From positions 312,107-376,106 of the forward strand of contig CCNB01000043.1 in NCBI GenBank assembly GCA_000824785.1: a stretch of DNA of 64,000 nucleotides. Reading direction: 5' to 3'. Shown in pieces: positions 42,779-51,459 of this stretch (the stretch's first letter is position 1; each line of letters opens with the position of its first letter). Below the pieces are notes generated by a model. That model had not been told where the DNA came from, made no database searches, and saw only the letters and a program-made list of their open reading frames with translations. Both the position numbers and the translations under genes were made by a program. Source of the DNA: Mesorhizobium plurifarium (GTDB lineage Bacteria; Pseudomonadota; Alphaproteobacteria; Rhizobiales; Rhizobiaceae).

Positions 42779-43795
42779 ATGACTGGAGAAAAGAAACGCC
42801 CGGCAGGGCTCGTCGCGATCGACCGCGAGATGGCGCGCCAGCATCAGGATGCGCTTGCCTCGTTCGAGAGCAATCAGGAGGCAGCCGCCAAGGTCGCCGC
42901 TTCGATCAGAAAGACCGGTCGGCTTGTCCTGCTCGGCATGGGCGCCTCGCATGCCGTCGCCCGCGCCGTCGAGCCGCTCTATCGCGTCCATGGCATCGAC
43001 GCCGTCGCGCTGCCGCTGTCGGAACAGCTCGGACAGCCGCTGCCGCTTGAAGGCAGGACGGTGATCGTCACCTCGCAGTCGGGCGAAAGCGCCGAGGTGC
43101 TGCGCTGGTTTGCCGAGACCGGCGGTCGCGCCAAAACCTTCGGCCTGACGCTGGAGCAAGGCTCGTTCCTCGGCCGCACCGTGCCTTGCCTCGTCGGCGC
43201 CGGCGGCACCGAGCTTGCCTTTGCCGCGACCCGAAGCCTGACCGTGACCTTCGCCCTGCATCTCGCCATCCTGGCCGCGCTTGGCGACGATCCCGCCGCC
43301 GCGATTGCCGAGCTCAAGGCGCCTCGAATGGTCGAGATCGATGCCGCGCTCGCGGCGCTGAGAACGGTCGCGACCATCGTCACGTCCGGCCGCAAGCTTC
43401 AAGGCGTGGCTGAAGCCCTTGCGCTCGGCTTCACCGAACTGTCGCGCCTGCCTTGTTTCTCGCTCGAAGGCGGCCAGCTGCGCCACGGGCCGATGGAGAT
43501 GCTGGGCCCAAGCATTGGCGTCGTGCTCTTCCGAGGCAACGACCCGACCGCCGACCTCGTCACCGCGATGGCCCTGTCCGTCGTCGAGACCGGCGCGCCG
43601 CTGATTGTCTTCGACGCCTCGGGCATGTCGCCGGTCCCGGGCGCTGTGACATTGACCTTCGAACCCGCCACGGGCCTGGCGGCGGTCTTTGCCATGCTGC
43701 CGGTGGCGCAACGCCTGATGATCGCCTTTGCCGATTCCCGCGTCGAGAATGCCGGAACGCCGGTGCGCACGACCAAGATCACCAGGAGCGAGTGA
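42779..43795 (+). CDS. SIS-domain sugar isomerase/deglycase (GlmS/FrlB-like)
   Basis: A 338-residue cytosolic protein with two SIS domains and no N-terminal glutaminase domain. The first domain has LGMGASHAVARAVEP and VTSQSGESAEVL. The second has a phosphosugar-binding GRKLQGVAEALALGFTEL and LEGGQLRHGPMEML, the GlmS/FrlB hallmark. Next to a PfkB kinase this recalls fructosamine-6-phosphate deglycase (FrlB with FrlD) or amino-sugar-6-phosphate deaminase. The precise reaction is not decided by the sequence. Its stop overlaps the kinase start (TGATG). Confidence 0.87.
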   Translation: MTGEKKRPAGLVAIDREMARQHQDALASFESNQEAAAKVAASIRKTGRLVLLGMGASHAVARAVEPLYRVHGIDAVALPLSEQLGQPLPLEGRTVIVTSQSGESAEVLRWFAETGGRAKTFGLTLEQGSFLGRTVPCLVGAGGTELAFAATRSLTVTFALHLAILAALGDDPAAAIAELKAPRMVEIDAALAALRTVATIVTSGRKLQGVAEALALGFTELSRLPCFSLEGGQLRHGPMEMLGPSIGVVLFRGNDPTADLVTAMALSVVETGAPLIVFDASGMSPVPGAVTLTFEPATGLAAVFAMLPVAQRLMIAFADSRVENAGTPVRTTKITRSE

Positions 43796-44733
43796 TGCGG
43801 CCGCTTGCGGTGATCGGCAACGTCAATGTCGACCTGATCGTCGGCCCGGTCGCGCCTTGGCCGAAGGCAGGCACGGAGACCGTCGTCGACCACGACGATC
43901 TGCGCGTCGGCGGCCAGGCCGGCAATACGGCGCTTGCCTGGCAGGCGCTGGACATCGACTTCGAAATTGCCGCCAATATCGGTGACGACCAGTTCGGGCG
44001 CTGGCTGCGCGAAGCCTTCGGACGCCGGGCGCAGAATTGGCCGGTTTGTCCCGAAGGCACGACATTGTCGGTCGGCATGACCCATCCGGACGGCGAGCGC
44101 ACCTTCTTCACCACGCGCGGCCACCTGCCACGCTTCAGCCTCGGCGACGTGCTCGCCGTGTTGGACGGCAATCGGCTTTCCGGCGGCTATGCGCTGCTCT
44201 GCGGCTCTTTCCTCACCGACGACCTGACGCGCGATTACGATGCCTTCTTCGACTGGGCCGAGGCGCACCGCATCGCCGTCGCGCTCGACACAGGCTGGCC
44301 GATCGACGGTTGGACCGAGGCGAACTGCGCCGCTGCGCGCAACTGGCTGTCGCGCTGCGAACTGGCGCTCTTCAACGAGGTCGAGACGACGACATTGGCC
44401 GGTCTCGCAAGTCCGGCGGAAGCGGCGCGCAAGATCCGCGACGGCATGAGGAATGGCGCGACGGTCGTCGTCAAGCGTGGACCCGACGGCGCGATTGCCA
44501 TCGGCGCCGACGGCAAATCCATCGAAGTGCCTGCGCCGCGCGTCACCGTCATCGACACGATCGGCGCCGGTGATGTCTTCAACGCCGCTTTCCTGGCCGC
44601 GCTGGTGCAAGAGCAGTCGCTGGAGGACTGCCTCTCCGCCGCCATTCAGGTGGCGTCGCGCGCCATCTCAACCCTGCCCCGCGACTATGGCGGGCCGATC
44701 CAGTTCGAGGATGCCGCCCATGAGCGCGCTTGA
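43795..44733 (+). CDS. PfkB-family sugar kinase
   Basis: A 312-residue ribokinase-like kinase. GNVNVDLIVGP is the N-terminal signature, and VGGQAGNTALAWQAL the sugar-binding GG region. DTIGAGDVFNAAFLAAL carries the catalytic Asp of DTxGAGD. Paired with the SIS gene, it would phosphorylate the imported sugar or sugar-amine so that the SIS enzyme can process it. Overlaps the SIS gene upstream and the ATPase gene downstream. Confidence 0.9.
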   Translation: MRPLAVIGNVNVDLIVGPVAPWPKAGTETVVDHDDLRVGGQAGNTALAWQALDIDFEIAANIGDDQFGRWLREAFGRRAQNWPVCPEGTTLSVGMTHPDGERTFFTTRGHLPRFSLGDVLAVLDGNRLSGGYALLCGSFLTDDLTRDYDAFFDWAEAHRIAVALDTGWPIDGWTEANCAAARNWLSRCELALFNEVETTTLAGLASPAEAARKIRDGMRNGATVVVKRGPDGAIAIGADGKSIEVPAPRVTVIDTIGAGDVFNAAFLAALVQEQSLEDCLSAAIQVASRAISTLPRDYGGPIQFEDAAHERA

Positions 44734-45796
44734 AATCCGCGATGTCCGCAAGAATTACGGCAGCGTCGAAACGCTGAAAGGCATCGACATCGCGCTCGAG
44801 AACGGCGAGTTCCTGGTGCTGCTCGGCTCCTCGGGCTGCGGCAAGTCCACCCTGCTCAACATCATCGCCGGTCTCGCCGAAGCAACCACCGGCGACGTCA
44901 AGATCGGCGGGCGCTCGGTGCTTGGCGTGCATCCGAAGAACCGCGACATCGCCATGGTCTTCCAGTCCTACGCGCTCTATCCGAACCTGACCGTGAGCCG
45001 CAACATCGGCTTCGGCCTGGAGATGCGCAAGGTTCCTGCCGCCGAGCGCGACAAGGCGGTGCGCGAGACGGCGAAGCTTTTGCAGATCGAGAACCTGCTC
45101 GACCGCAAGCCCGGCCAGTTGTCCGGCGGCCAGCGCCAACGCGTCGCCATCGGCCGCGCGCTCGTGCGCAAGCCGCAGGTCTTCCTGTTCGACGAACCGC
45201 TCTCCAATCTCGACGCCAAGCTGCGCCTGGAAATGCGTACCGAATTGAAGCGCCTGCACGAAATGCTGCGCACCACGGTCGTCTACGTCACGCATGACCA
45301 GATCGAGGCGATGACGCTGGCGACCCGGATCGCGGTGATGCACGACGGTCGCATCGAACAGCTCGGCACACCGGAGGAGATCTACAACCACCCGGCGACG
45401 CTCTATGTCGCCGGCTTCGTCGGCGCGCCGGCGATGAACATGCTGGAAGCGGCTGTCGAGGATGGCAAGCTCGCCATTGCCGGCACGGATGCCCGGGTGA
45501 CGCTGCCGCAACGCTATGCCAGCGCCGTCCGCAACGGTGCTTCGGTTGTCGTCGGCATCAGGCCAGAGGCGCTCCGCCTTGGACCGGGCAGCGATGCCGA
45601 CATGTCGCTGCCGGTCGAGATCGATGTCGTCGAGCTGACGGGACCAGAGCAGGTCACCACGGCGCGGGTCGGAACCCAGCGGCTGACGGCAACCTTGCCG
45701 CCGCAGGCCCGCGCCGCCAAAGGCCAGTCATGCGCCTTTGTCTTCGACGCGGACGCGCTTCGCCTGTTCGACCCGGCGACCGGCAAAGCTTTCTGA
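44720..45796 (+). CDS. Sugar ABC transporter ATPase (UgpC/MalK-like)
   Basis: A 358-residue ATPase with Walker A GSSGCGKST, Q-loop VFQSYALYPNLTV, signature LSGGQRQRVAIGRALVRKP, Walker B VFLFDEPLSNLDAKLR and H-loop VTHDQIEAMTLA. A C-terminal TOBE-type regulatory domain starts near residue 240 (GAPAMNMLE). ATG 44720 lies inside the end of the kinase gene; an ATG at 44711 would add three residues. Last gene of the operon, followed by a strong hairpin. Confidence 0.94.
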   Translation: MSALEIRDVRKNYGSVETLKGIDIALENGEFLVLLGSSGCGKSTLLNIIAGLAEATTGDVKIGGRSVLGVHPKNRDIAMVFQSYALYPNLTVSRNIGFGLEMRKVPAAERDKAVRETAKLLQIENLLDRKPGQLSGGQRQRVAIGRALVRKPQVFLFDEPLSNLDAKLRLEMRTELKRLHEMLRTTVVYVTHDQIEAMTLATRIAVMHDGRIEQLGTPEEIYNHPATLYVAGFVGAPAMNMLEAAVEDGKLAIAGTDARVTLPQRYASAVRNGASVVVGIRPEALRLGPGSDADMSLPVEIDVVELTGPEQVTTARVGTQRLTATLPPQARAAKGQSCAFVFDADALRLFDPATGKAF

Positions 45797-45807
45797 GGAG
45801 CAATATC

Positions 45808-45839
45808 GAGCGGTTCGGCTTCTCCAAGCTGAACCGCTC
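45808..45839. terminator. Bidirectional hairpin terminator, related to the repeat's second palindrome
   Basis: GAGCGGTTC...GAACCGCTC stem continuing as GCTT/AAGC around CTCC. The outer arms equal those of the second palindrome of the intergenic repeats. It lies between the convergent ABC ATPase and aldehyde dehydrogenase genes. Confidence 0.75.
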
Positions 45840-45846
45840 GCATGTC

Positions 45847-47361
45847 TCAATCGATGTCGAACGACACGCCCTGGGCGAGCGGCAGCGCCTTGGAGAAGTT
45901 CACCGTGTTGGTGGCGCGGCGCATATAGGCCTTCCAGGCATCCGAGCCGCTCTCGCGGCCGCCACCCGTCTCCTTCTCGCCGCCGAACGCGCCGCCGATC
46001 TCGGCGCCCGAGGTGCCGATGTTGACGTTGGCGATGCCGCAATCCGAGCCGTCGACGCCGAGGAAACGCTCCGATTCCTGAAGGTCGCGGGTGAAGATCG
46101 ACGACGACAGGCCGGCGCCGACCGCATTGTGCAGCTCGAGCGCCTCGTCGAAATCGGTGTATCGCATCACATAGAGGATGGGCGCGAAGGTCTCTTCCGT
46201 CACCGGCGAAACCTGCTTCGGCATCTCGACCAGCGCCGGATGCACATAGTAGGCGTCCGGATGGCCGTTTTCGAACCGCGCGCCGCCGGTCACCTTGCCG
46301 CCATGGGCGGTGGCTTCCTTGAGCGCCTTCTGCATGTTGTCGAAGGCCGCCTTGTCGATCAGCGGGCCGACCAGCGCCTTGCCTTCGAGCGGATTGCCGA
46401 CGGAGACGGACTGATAAGCCTTCTTCAAGCGCGGCAGGAGCGCGTCGTAGACGCTGTCATGCACGAACAGGCGCCTGAGCGTCGTGCAGCGCTGGCCGGC
46501 GGTGCCCATGGCGCCGAAGGCGATGGCGCGCAGCGCCATGTCGAGATCGGCGGTGGGCGTCACGATGCCGGCATTGTTGCCGCCGAGCTCGAGCACGGCG
46601 CGAGCAAAGCGCTTGGCGAGCCTCGGACCGACCTCGCGGCCCATGCGCGTCGAGCCGGTGGCCGAGACCAGCGGCACCTTCGGATGGTCGACCAGCACCT
46701 CGCCGACGGCGCGGTCGCCGATCAGCACCTGCAGCAGCCCCGCCGGCGCGTCAACGCCGAAACGCTTGACGGCGCGCTTGAAGATCGCCTCGCAGGCGAG
46801 TGCGGTCAGCGGCGTCTTTTCCGACGGCTTCCACACCACCGCGTCGCCGCAGACGAAGGCAAGGGCCGCATTCCACGACCACACCGCGACCGGGAAGTTG
46901 AAGGCCGAGATCACGCCGACGACGCCGAGCGGATGCCAGGTCTCCATCATGCGGTGGCCGGGGCGTTCGGTGGCGATGGTGAGGCCATACAATTGCCGGG
47001 AAAGACCGACGGCGAAATCGCAGATGTCGATCATTTCCTGGACCTCGCCGAGCCCCTCGGACGGGATCTTGCCGACCTCGATCGACACCAGCCGGCCGAG
47101 CTCATCCTTATGCGCACGCAGCTCTTCGCCGAGCAGCCGCACCAGTTCGCCGCGCTTCGGTCCCGGCACCAGCCGCCAGGCCTGGAAAGCCTTGTGCGCG
47201 GCATCGATGGCCTTGCCGGCATCGGCAGCCGAAATCGATTTCAGCGCCGCGATCTCCTCGCCCGTCACCGGGCTGCGCACGATGAGGTCGCCTCCGACAA
47301 GCGCCTCCTTGGCGACGCCCAGTTTCTCAAGAAGCGAGGCCGTTTCCTTCACCAGTGTCAT
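45847..47361 (-). CDS. Aldehyde dehydrogenase, ALDH7-type (aminoadipate-semialdehyde dehydrogenase-like)
   Basis: A 504-residue NAD-dependent aldehyde dehydrogenase. The general-base Glu lies in VLELGGNNAGIV, the catalytic Cys in GTAGQRCTTLRRLFVH, and ISAFNFPVAVWSWN binds cofactor. The NTVNFSKALPLAQGVSFD C terminus and GGAFGGEKETGGGRESGSDAWK are characteristic of the ALDH7 (antiquitin/AmaB) group, which oxidises L-2-aminoadipate semialdehyde in lysine degradation. ATG 47361 has AAGGGA upstream; the longer reading is rejected. Monocistronic. Glutaryl-CoA dehydrogenase, also a lysine-pathway enzyme, lies 10 kb away but in a separate unit. Confidence 0.9.
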   Translation of the reverse strand: MTLVKETASLLEKLGVAKEALVGGDLIVRSPVTGEEIAALKSISAADAGKAIDAAHKAFQAWRLVPGPKRGELVRLLGEELRAHKDELGRLVSIEVGKIPSEGLGEVQEMIDICDFAVGLSRQLYGLTIATERPGHRMMETWHPLGVVGVISAFNFPVAVWSWNAALAFVCGDAVVWKPSEKTPLTALACEAIFKRAVKRFGVDAPAGLLQVLIGDRAVGEVLVDHPKVPLVSATGSTRMGREVGPRLAKRFARAVLELGGNNAGIVTPTADLDMALRAIAFGAMGTAGQRCTTLRRLFVHDSVYDALLPRLKKAYQSVSVGNPLEGKALVGPLIDKAAFDNMQKALKEATAHGGKVTGGARFENGHPDAYYVHPALVEMPKQVSPVTEETFAPILYVMRYTDFDEALELHNAVGAGLSSSIFTRDLQESERFLGVDGSDCGIANVNIGTSGAEIGGAFGGEKETGGGRESGSDAWKAYMRRATNTVNFSKALPLAQGVSFDID

Positions 47362-47545
47362 TTTTGTCCCTTTCAGATCCCGCCTCTCATAGGGCGGAAA
47401 TGGAAGCCATGCGCCATGTCTTGGATGTGCCGTCAGGCACGCCCGGGCGCTTTGATGGCGTGGCATTACTCGTTTCAGGGAAAAACCGCCACCCCGGCAT
47501 GGTCTAAGGCCTGATCACGAAATTGGGCCAGACGCCAAAGTCGGA

Positions 47546-48820
47546 TCAGCGCGTCTTCTGCAAGGAGGACTTCTCGGCGCTTTCCTTGATCAGCCGATCG
47601 ATATGCATGCGGATATGCGCCGCCTCGGCGGCGGTGTTGGCCAAGGCGATGGCGCGGTCGAAGGCGACGCGCGCCTCCTCGTTGCGGCCAAGCTGCATCA
47701 GCAGCCCGCCCTTCAGCCCGAAGAAGTGGAAATAGCCCGACAGCCGCTCTTCCAGCGGCTCGATCATGGCAAGTGCGGCTTCCGGGCCGCGCACCTTGCT
47801 GACCGCGACGGCGCGGTTCAGCGTCACCACCGGCGAAGGTTGCATCTGCTCCAGCAGGCCGTAGAGCAAGTCGATCTCGGTCCAGTCGGTATCCTCGGCC
47901 GTCGCCGCCCGCGCATGCAGCGCCGCAATCGCCGCCTGCACCTGATAGGGGCCGGGCTTGCGGTGGCGCAGCGCCTTGTCGACCAGCGCCAGGCCCTCGT
48001 CGATCATCTTGCGGCTCCAGAGCGAGCGGTCCTGATCCTCGAGCAGCACGATCTCGCCATTTTCGTCGAAGCGCGCCGGCGCGCGCGCATGCTGGAGAAG
48101 CAGCAGCGCCGTCAGCCCCATGATTTCCGGTTCCTGCTGGAACAGCCTGAGCAATAGACGAGCAAGGCGGATCGCCTCTTCGCACAGCGGCGCGCGCGCC
48201 CGCGCCTCGCCGCCATTGCTCGAATAGCCTTCATTGAAGATCAGATAGACCATCGCGGCGACGGCGGCGAGCCGCTCCGAGCGCTCGACCGCGCCCGGCG
48301 TCTCGAACGGCACGCCGGCATCGGCAATACGCGCCTTGGCGCGGGTGATGCGCTGTTCCATGGCGCTCTCGCCGACCAGGAAAGCGCGCGCGATCTGCTT
48401 GACGGTGAGGCCGGAGACGATACGCAGCGCCACCGCGATCTGCTGCGTTGCCGGCAGATCCGGATGGCAGCAGATGAACAGAAGCCGCAGGATGTCGTCG
48501 CGATAATGCGCGCCGTCCAGCCGCTCGGCCATGTCGCTCTCGGCGTCCTCCAGATCGGATACCTGGTCTTCTTCCGGCATCGGCGCCTGCTTGGCGCGCT
48601 TGCGCACGGCGTCGATGCCGCTGTTGCGTCCGACGAAGATCAGCCAGGCCGCCGGATCGCGCGGCGGCCCGTTCTTCGGCCAGTTCTTGAGCGCCCTCAG
48701 GCACGCGTCCTGGAAAGCCTCTTCCGCGGCGTCGAGGTCGCGGAAGTAGCGCAGCAGCGCGCCCATCGCCTGCGGACGGGCGTTGCTGATCGCCGTACTT
48801 ATCCAGGCAAGTTCCGTCAT
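47546..48820 (-). CDS. ECF42-type RNA polymerase sigma factor with C-terminal TPR-like extension
   Basis: A 424-residue extracytoplasmic-function sigma factor. Region 2 lies near residues 10-75 (FRDLDAAEEAFQDACLRALKNWP) and region 4 near 120-175 (GLTVKQIARAFLVGESAMEQRITRAK). A 240-residue helical C-terminal extension follows (VYLIFNEGYSS, LNRAVAVSKVRGPEAAL). This long extension and linkage to a DGPF/YciI-like gene define group ECF42, which has no anti-sigma factor. Start overlaps the DGPF gene by ATGA. The signal and targets are unknown. Confidence 0.9.
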   Translation of the reverse strand: MTELAWISTAISNARPQAMGALLRYFRDLDAAEEAFQDACLRALKNWPKNGPPRDPAAWLIFVGRNSGIDAVRKRAKQAPMPEEDQVSDLEDAESDMAERLDGAHYRDDILRLLFICCHPDLPATQQIAVALRIVSGLTVKQIARAFLVGESAMEQRITRAKARIADAGVPFETPGAVERSERLAAVAAMVYLIFNEGYSSNGGEARARAPLCEEAIRLARLLLRLFQQEPEIMGLTALLLLQHARAPARFDENGEIVLLEDQDRSLWSRKMIDEGLALVDKALRHRKPGPYQVQAAIAALHARAATAEDTDWTEIDLLYGLLEQMQPSPVVTLNRAVAVSKVRGPEAALAMIEPLEERLSGYFHFFGLKGGLLMQLGRNEEARVAFDRAIALANTAAEAAHIRMHIDRLIKESAEKSSLQKTR

Positions 48821-49191
48821 ACCGCTACCTTTGTCGGGTTGAAGACCGAAACCGGCCGGATCTCATAGGAGCCGCCGCTCGGATTGACCTCGGAGAGCTC
48901 GCGCGCGAACTCGACGGCTTCGTCGAGATCCTTGCATTCGAGCGTGTAGAAGCCGAGGAACTGTTCCTTGGTCTCGGCGAACGGGCCGTCCAGCACGACC
49001 GCCTCGCCCTTGACCTTGCGCAGCGTCGTCGCCGCCGTCGTCGGCAAAAGGCGCGCCACGGGCCCGAGCCGGCCGGCCTTGGCGTATTTGTCCTGCACGT
49101 CGAGGATCTTCGCCATGACCTCGTCGTCCTGTTCCTTGCTCCAGGAGCAGACGACGTCTTCGGAGGCATAGCAGAGGATGGCGTAGAGCAT
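48817..49191 (-). CDS. DGPF-domain (YCII-related) protein, partner of ECF42 sigma factor
   Basis: A 124-residue protein of the YCII-related/DGPF group. The hallmark VVLDGPFAETKEQFLGFYTLEC is complete, and GGSYEIRPVSVF closes the ferredoxin-like fold. DGPF genes are the standard partners and often the targets of ECF42 sigma factors. The overlap with the sigma gene indicates one operon. Its biochemical role is not established. Confidence 0.92.
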   Translation of the reverse strand: MLYAILCYASEDVVCSWSKEQDDEVMAKILDVQDKYAKAGRLGPVARLLPTTAATTLRKVKGEAVVLDGPFAETKEQFLGFYTLECKDLDEAVEFARELSEVNPSGGSYEIRPVSVFNPTKVAV

Positions 49192-49302
49192 GATCTCGTC
49201 CTTTCCGTATCAAAGGACGCGACACTAGGACCCTTCCCGACACGAGGTCGATAAAAAAATGTATCGACGGATCACGGACTTGGCGATCTTTGCGCTTGCC
49301 TG

Positions 49303-50394
49303 TCAGGCGCCGTGCGCCTGGAGCCACCTGAGGACCAGCGTTTCTTCCTCGTCCAGCCCGGATATCAGGCGCTTGCGCTTGTTGGCCTCGGCCATTTCGT
49401 CAAGCAGTCGTCCTTGGCTCCATGTCTCGAATACCAGCGGATGGATGTAGCATCTGCGGCAAACCGCCCGGGTGTTTCCCAGCCGCTCGGCGACCTTGTC
49501 GACGACACTGTTGACCACCCGTTTTTGTTGTGTCTTGCTTTCCGGCAACTCGGTCGCGGCAAACAGCGACGCAGCATGGATCGTGCCGCCCCAGGTGCGG
49601 AAATGCTTGGAGCTGAAGTCGGCGCCGGAGGCATCACGGATATAGCGGTTGACGTCCTCCGAGCGCACCGGCCGCCGGTCGCCATCCTCGTCGAGATATT
49701 GGAACAGCTTCTGTCCCGGCAAATCCTGGGCGCCGCGCACGACCTTGGCTATCCGGCGATCGACCAGCTTCAGCTTCCATTCCTTGCCCGACTTGCCCTT
49801 GAAGGCGAAGCGCAGGCTGGAGCCGGTGATCTCGACATGGCGGTCGCGCAGCGTGGTCAGCCCAAAGCTCTTGTTGTCGCGTGCGTAGGCCGCGTTGCCG
49901 ATACGGATCATTGTGTTGTCGAGCAGCCAGACCACCGAAGCGACGACACGCTCCAAGGGCAGGCCGTGCCGGCGCAGGTCCGCATCGATCTGCCGCCGCA
50001 GCGCAGGCAGGCTTTCGGCGAAAGCGACGAGACTGGAATATTTGACGCCGTCGCGTTCCTCGGTCCATTGCGGGTGATAGCGATACTGCTTGCGGCCGCG
50101 CTGATCCCGGCCTGTCGCCTGGATATGACCGTCCGGATCGGGCGAGATCCACACATCCGTCCAGGCCGGCGGGATAACGATCGCCTTGATGCGTGCAAGC
50201 GTCGTTTCGTCGACGGTTCCGCCGTCGGCGCAGACATAGGTGAATCCCGTACCCTTCCTCAATCTGCGGATGCCGGGATCGGCATCGCTTACATAATTGA
50301 GCGATGTGCCTTCGACAGAGGTGCGGGCGCCGTTCCTTCGGGTTTCCTCGGCCCGCGCCGAACGGTCCGATGACAATTGTAAATGCTGCAGCAT
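49303..50394 (-). CDS. DNA topoisomerase IB (poxvirus-like)
   Basis: A 363-residue type IB topoisomerase that relaxes supercoils through a 3'-phosphotyrosyl intermediate. The N-terminal domain has RRLRKGTGFTYV and VIPPAWTDVWISPDPDGHIQATGRDQRGRKQYRYH. The catalytic core has RIGNAAYARDNKSFGLTTLRDRHV and KHFRTWGGTIHAA. The active-site tyrosine is Tyr316 in CRRCYIHPLVFE. ATG 50394 has GGAG six bases upstream, so the longer frame is rejected. Chromosomal rhizobial copies are common. Confidence 0.93.
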   Translation of the reverse strand: MLQHLQLSSDRSARAEETRRNGARTSVEGTSLNYVSDADPGIRRLRKGTGFTYVCADGGTVDETTLARIKAIVIPPAWTDVWISPDPDGHIQATGRDQRGRKQYRYHPQWTEERDGVKYSSLVAFAESLPALRRQIDADLRRHGLPLERVVASVVWLLDNTMIRIGNAAYARDNKSFGLTTLRDRHVEITGSSLRFAFKGKSGKEWKLKLVDRRIAKVVRGAQDLPGQKLFQYLDEDGDRRPVRSEDVNRYIRDASGADFSSKHFRTWGGTIHAASLFAATELPESKTQQKRVVNSVVDKVAERLGNTRAVCRRCYIHPLVFETWSQGRLLDEMAEANKRKRLISGLDEEETLVLRWLQAHGA

Positions 50395-50480
50395 GCCGGC
50401 TCCGCGAAATGACCCGTAGATAAAGCCGCGCGGCGAAGACTGGTTCCGAATGCAAACCCGCAGTGCGAATGACTGACGCG

Positions 50481-51356
50481 TCAGGCAGCGACCGGAATGA
50501 CGTCGACCGCCTGCTCGCCGACCTGGCCGCCCGTCGTCTTCAGCACGCCGACGATCGGCGCCACGTCGGAATAGTCGCGGCCATAGCCGACGGTAATATG
50601 GTCGTTGCTCGCCCTCATGCCATTGGTCGGGTCGAACTCCTGCCAGCCGGCATCGCGCCCGCACCAGGCCTTGACCCAGGCATGCATGGCGTCCGCGCCT
50701 TCGAGCCGAGGCTTGCCCTTGGGCGGGATCGTGCGCAGGAAGCCGCTGACATAGCCGGCCGGAATGCCAAGCCCACGCAGGCCGGCGATCATGATGTGCG
50801 AGAAGTCCTGGCAGACACCGCGCTTCAGCGCGAAGGCATCGCTGGCCCGCGTCTGCACCGTGGTCGCCTTGCCGTCATAGGTGAAGTCGCGATGGATGCG
50901 GTTGCACAGATCGACCGCCGTGGCCACGGCGGAACCGGCAAGGCTCTCTCGCGCATAGGCGGTGATCGCCGCGTCGATGCCGACATGATCGCTGGCGGCG
51001 AGGAAATGATGCGGCGCGGACGGCGATAGCGAGCGCACCAGGTCGAGTTCCGATCTCAGCCCGCTTATGTCGGGCGAGACATCGAGATCAGGCTCGGGCC
51101 GCGAGACCGAGACGCGCGCGTTCATTCGGATGTCGAGCGTCTCGTGGGCGTCGCGAAAGGCGATCGAGGTGACGCTGTTGCCGAAGAAATCGGAAAAATC
51201 GGCGCGCTCGGCCGGCGGCGGCTGGAAGGACATCGAGGCCGCGATCACACGCTGCATGCCGGCGATCGTCTGCGGCATGACGCGCACCTGGTGCCGTCCT
51301 CCGCCGGCGGCCGCCGCGTAGTCGTAATGCAGATGAAGTTTGATGTCGTAGAGCAT
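50481..51356 (-). CDS. Transglutaminase-family cysteine protease-like protein
   Basis: A 291-residue bacterial transglutaminase-like protein. The N-terminal beta-sandwich begins YDIKLHLHYDYAAAAGGGRHQVRVMP. The catalytic core has Cys in KRGVCQDFSHIMIAGLRGLGIPAGYVSG, His in DAMHAWVKAW and Asp in WQEFDPTNG. It is the third gene of a unit with the ATP-grasp/alpha-E and transglutaminase-DUF2126 genes. A repeat element lies directly between its start codon and the upstream gene, leaving no obvious ribosome-binding site outside the element. Confidence 0.9.
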   Translation of the reverse strand: MLYDIKLHLHYDYAAAAGGGRHQVRVMPQTIAGMQRVIAASMSFQPPPAERADFSDFFGNSVTSIAFRDAHETLDIRMNARVSVSRPEPDLDVSPDISGLRSELDLVRSLSPSAPHHFLAASDHVGIDAAITAYARESLAGSAVATAVDLCNRIHRDFTYDGKATTVQTRASDAFALKRGVCQDFSHIMIAGLRGLGIPAGYVSGFLRTIPPKGKPRLEGADAMHAWVKAWCGRDAGWQEFDPTNGMRASNDHITVGYGRDYSDVAPIVGVLKTTGGQVGEQAVDVIPVAA

Positions 51357-51459
51357 TAGAGCAATTTCAGCAAAAGTGCGTAGCGGTTTTGCGTCGGGAA
51401 TTGCGCAAAAACAAAGAGATAGAGCATTGAAGGCGATCCTTTTCGCTGGAAATGCTCTA
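51357..51459 (+). repeat. Two-palindrome intergenic repeat inside an operon, copy at 51.4 kb
   Basis: It starts TAGAGCAATTTCAG. Linker AAAACAAAGAGATAGAGC is identical to the other copies except at its end. The second palindrome is AGAGCATT...AATGCTCT. It fills the whole gap between two genes of one operon: one end touches the transglutaminase start codon and the other supplies the TAG stop codon of the ATP-grasp/alpha-E gene. Confidence 0.88.
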
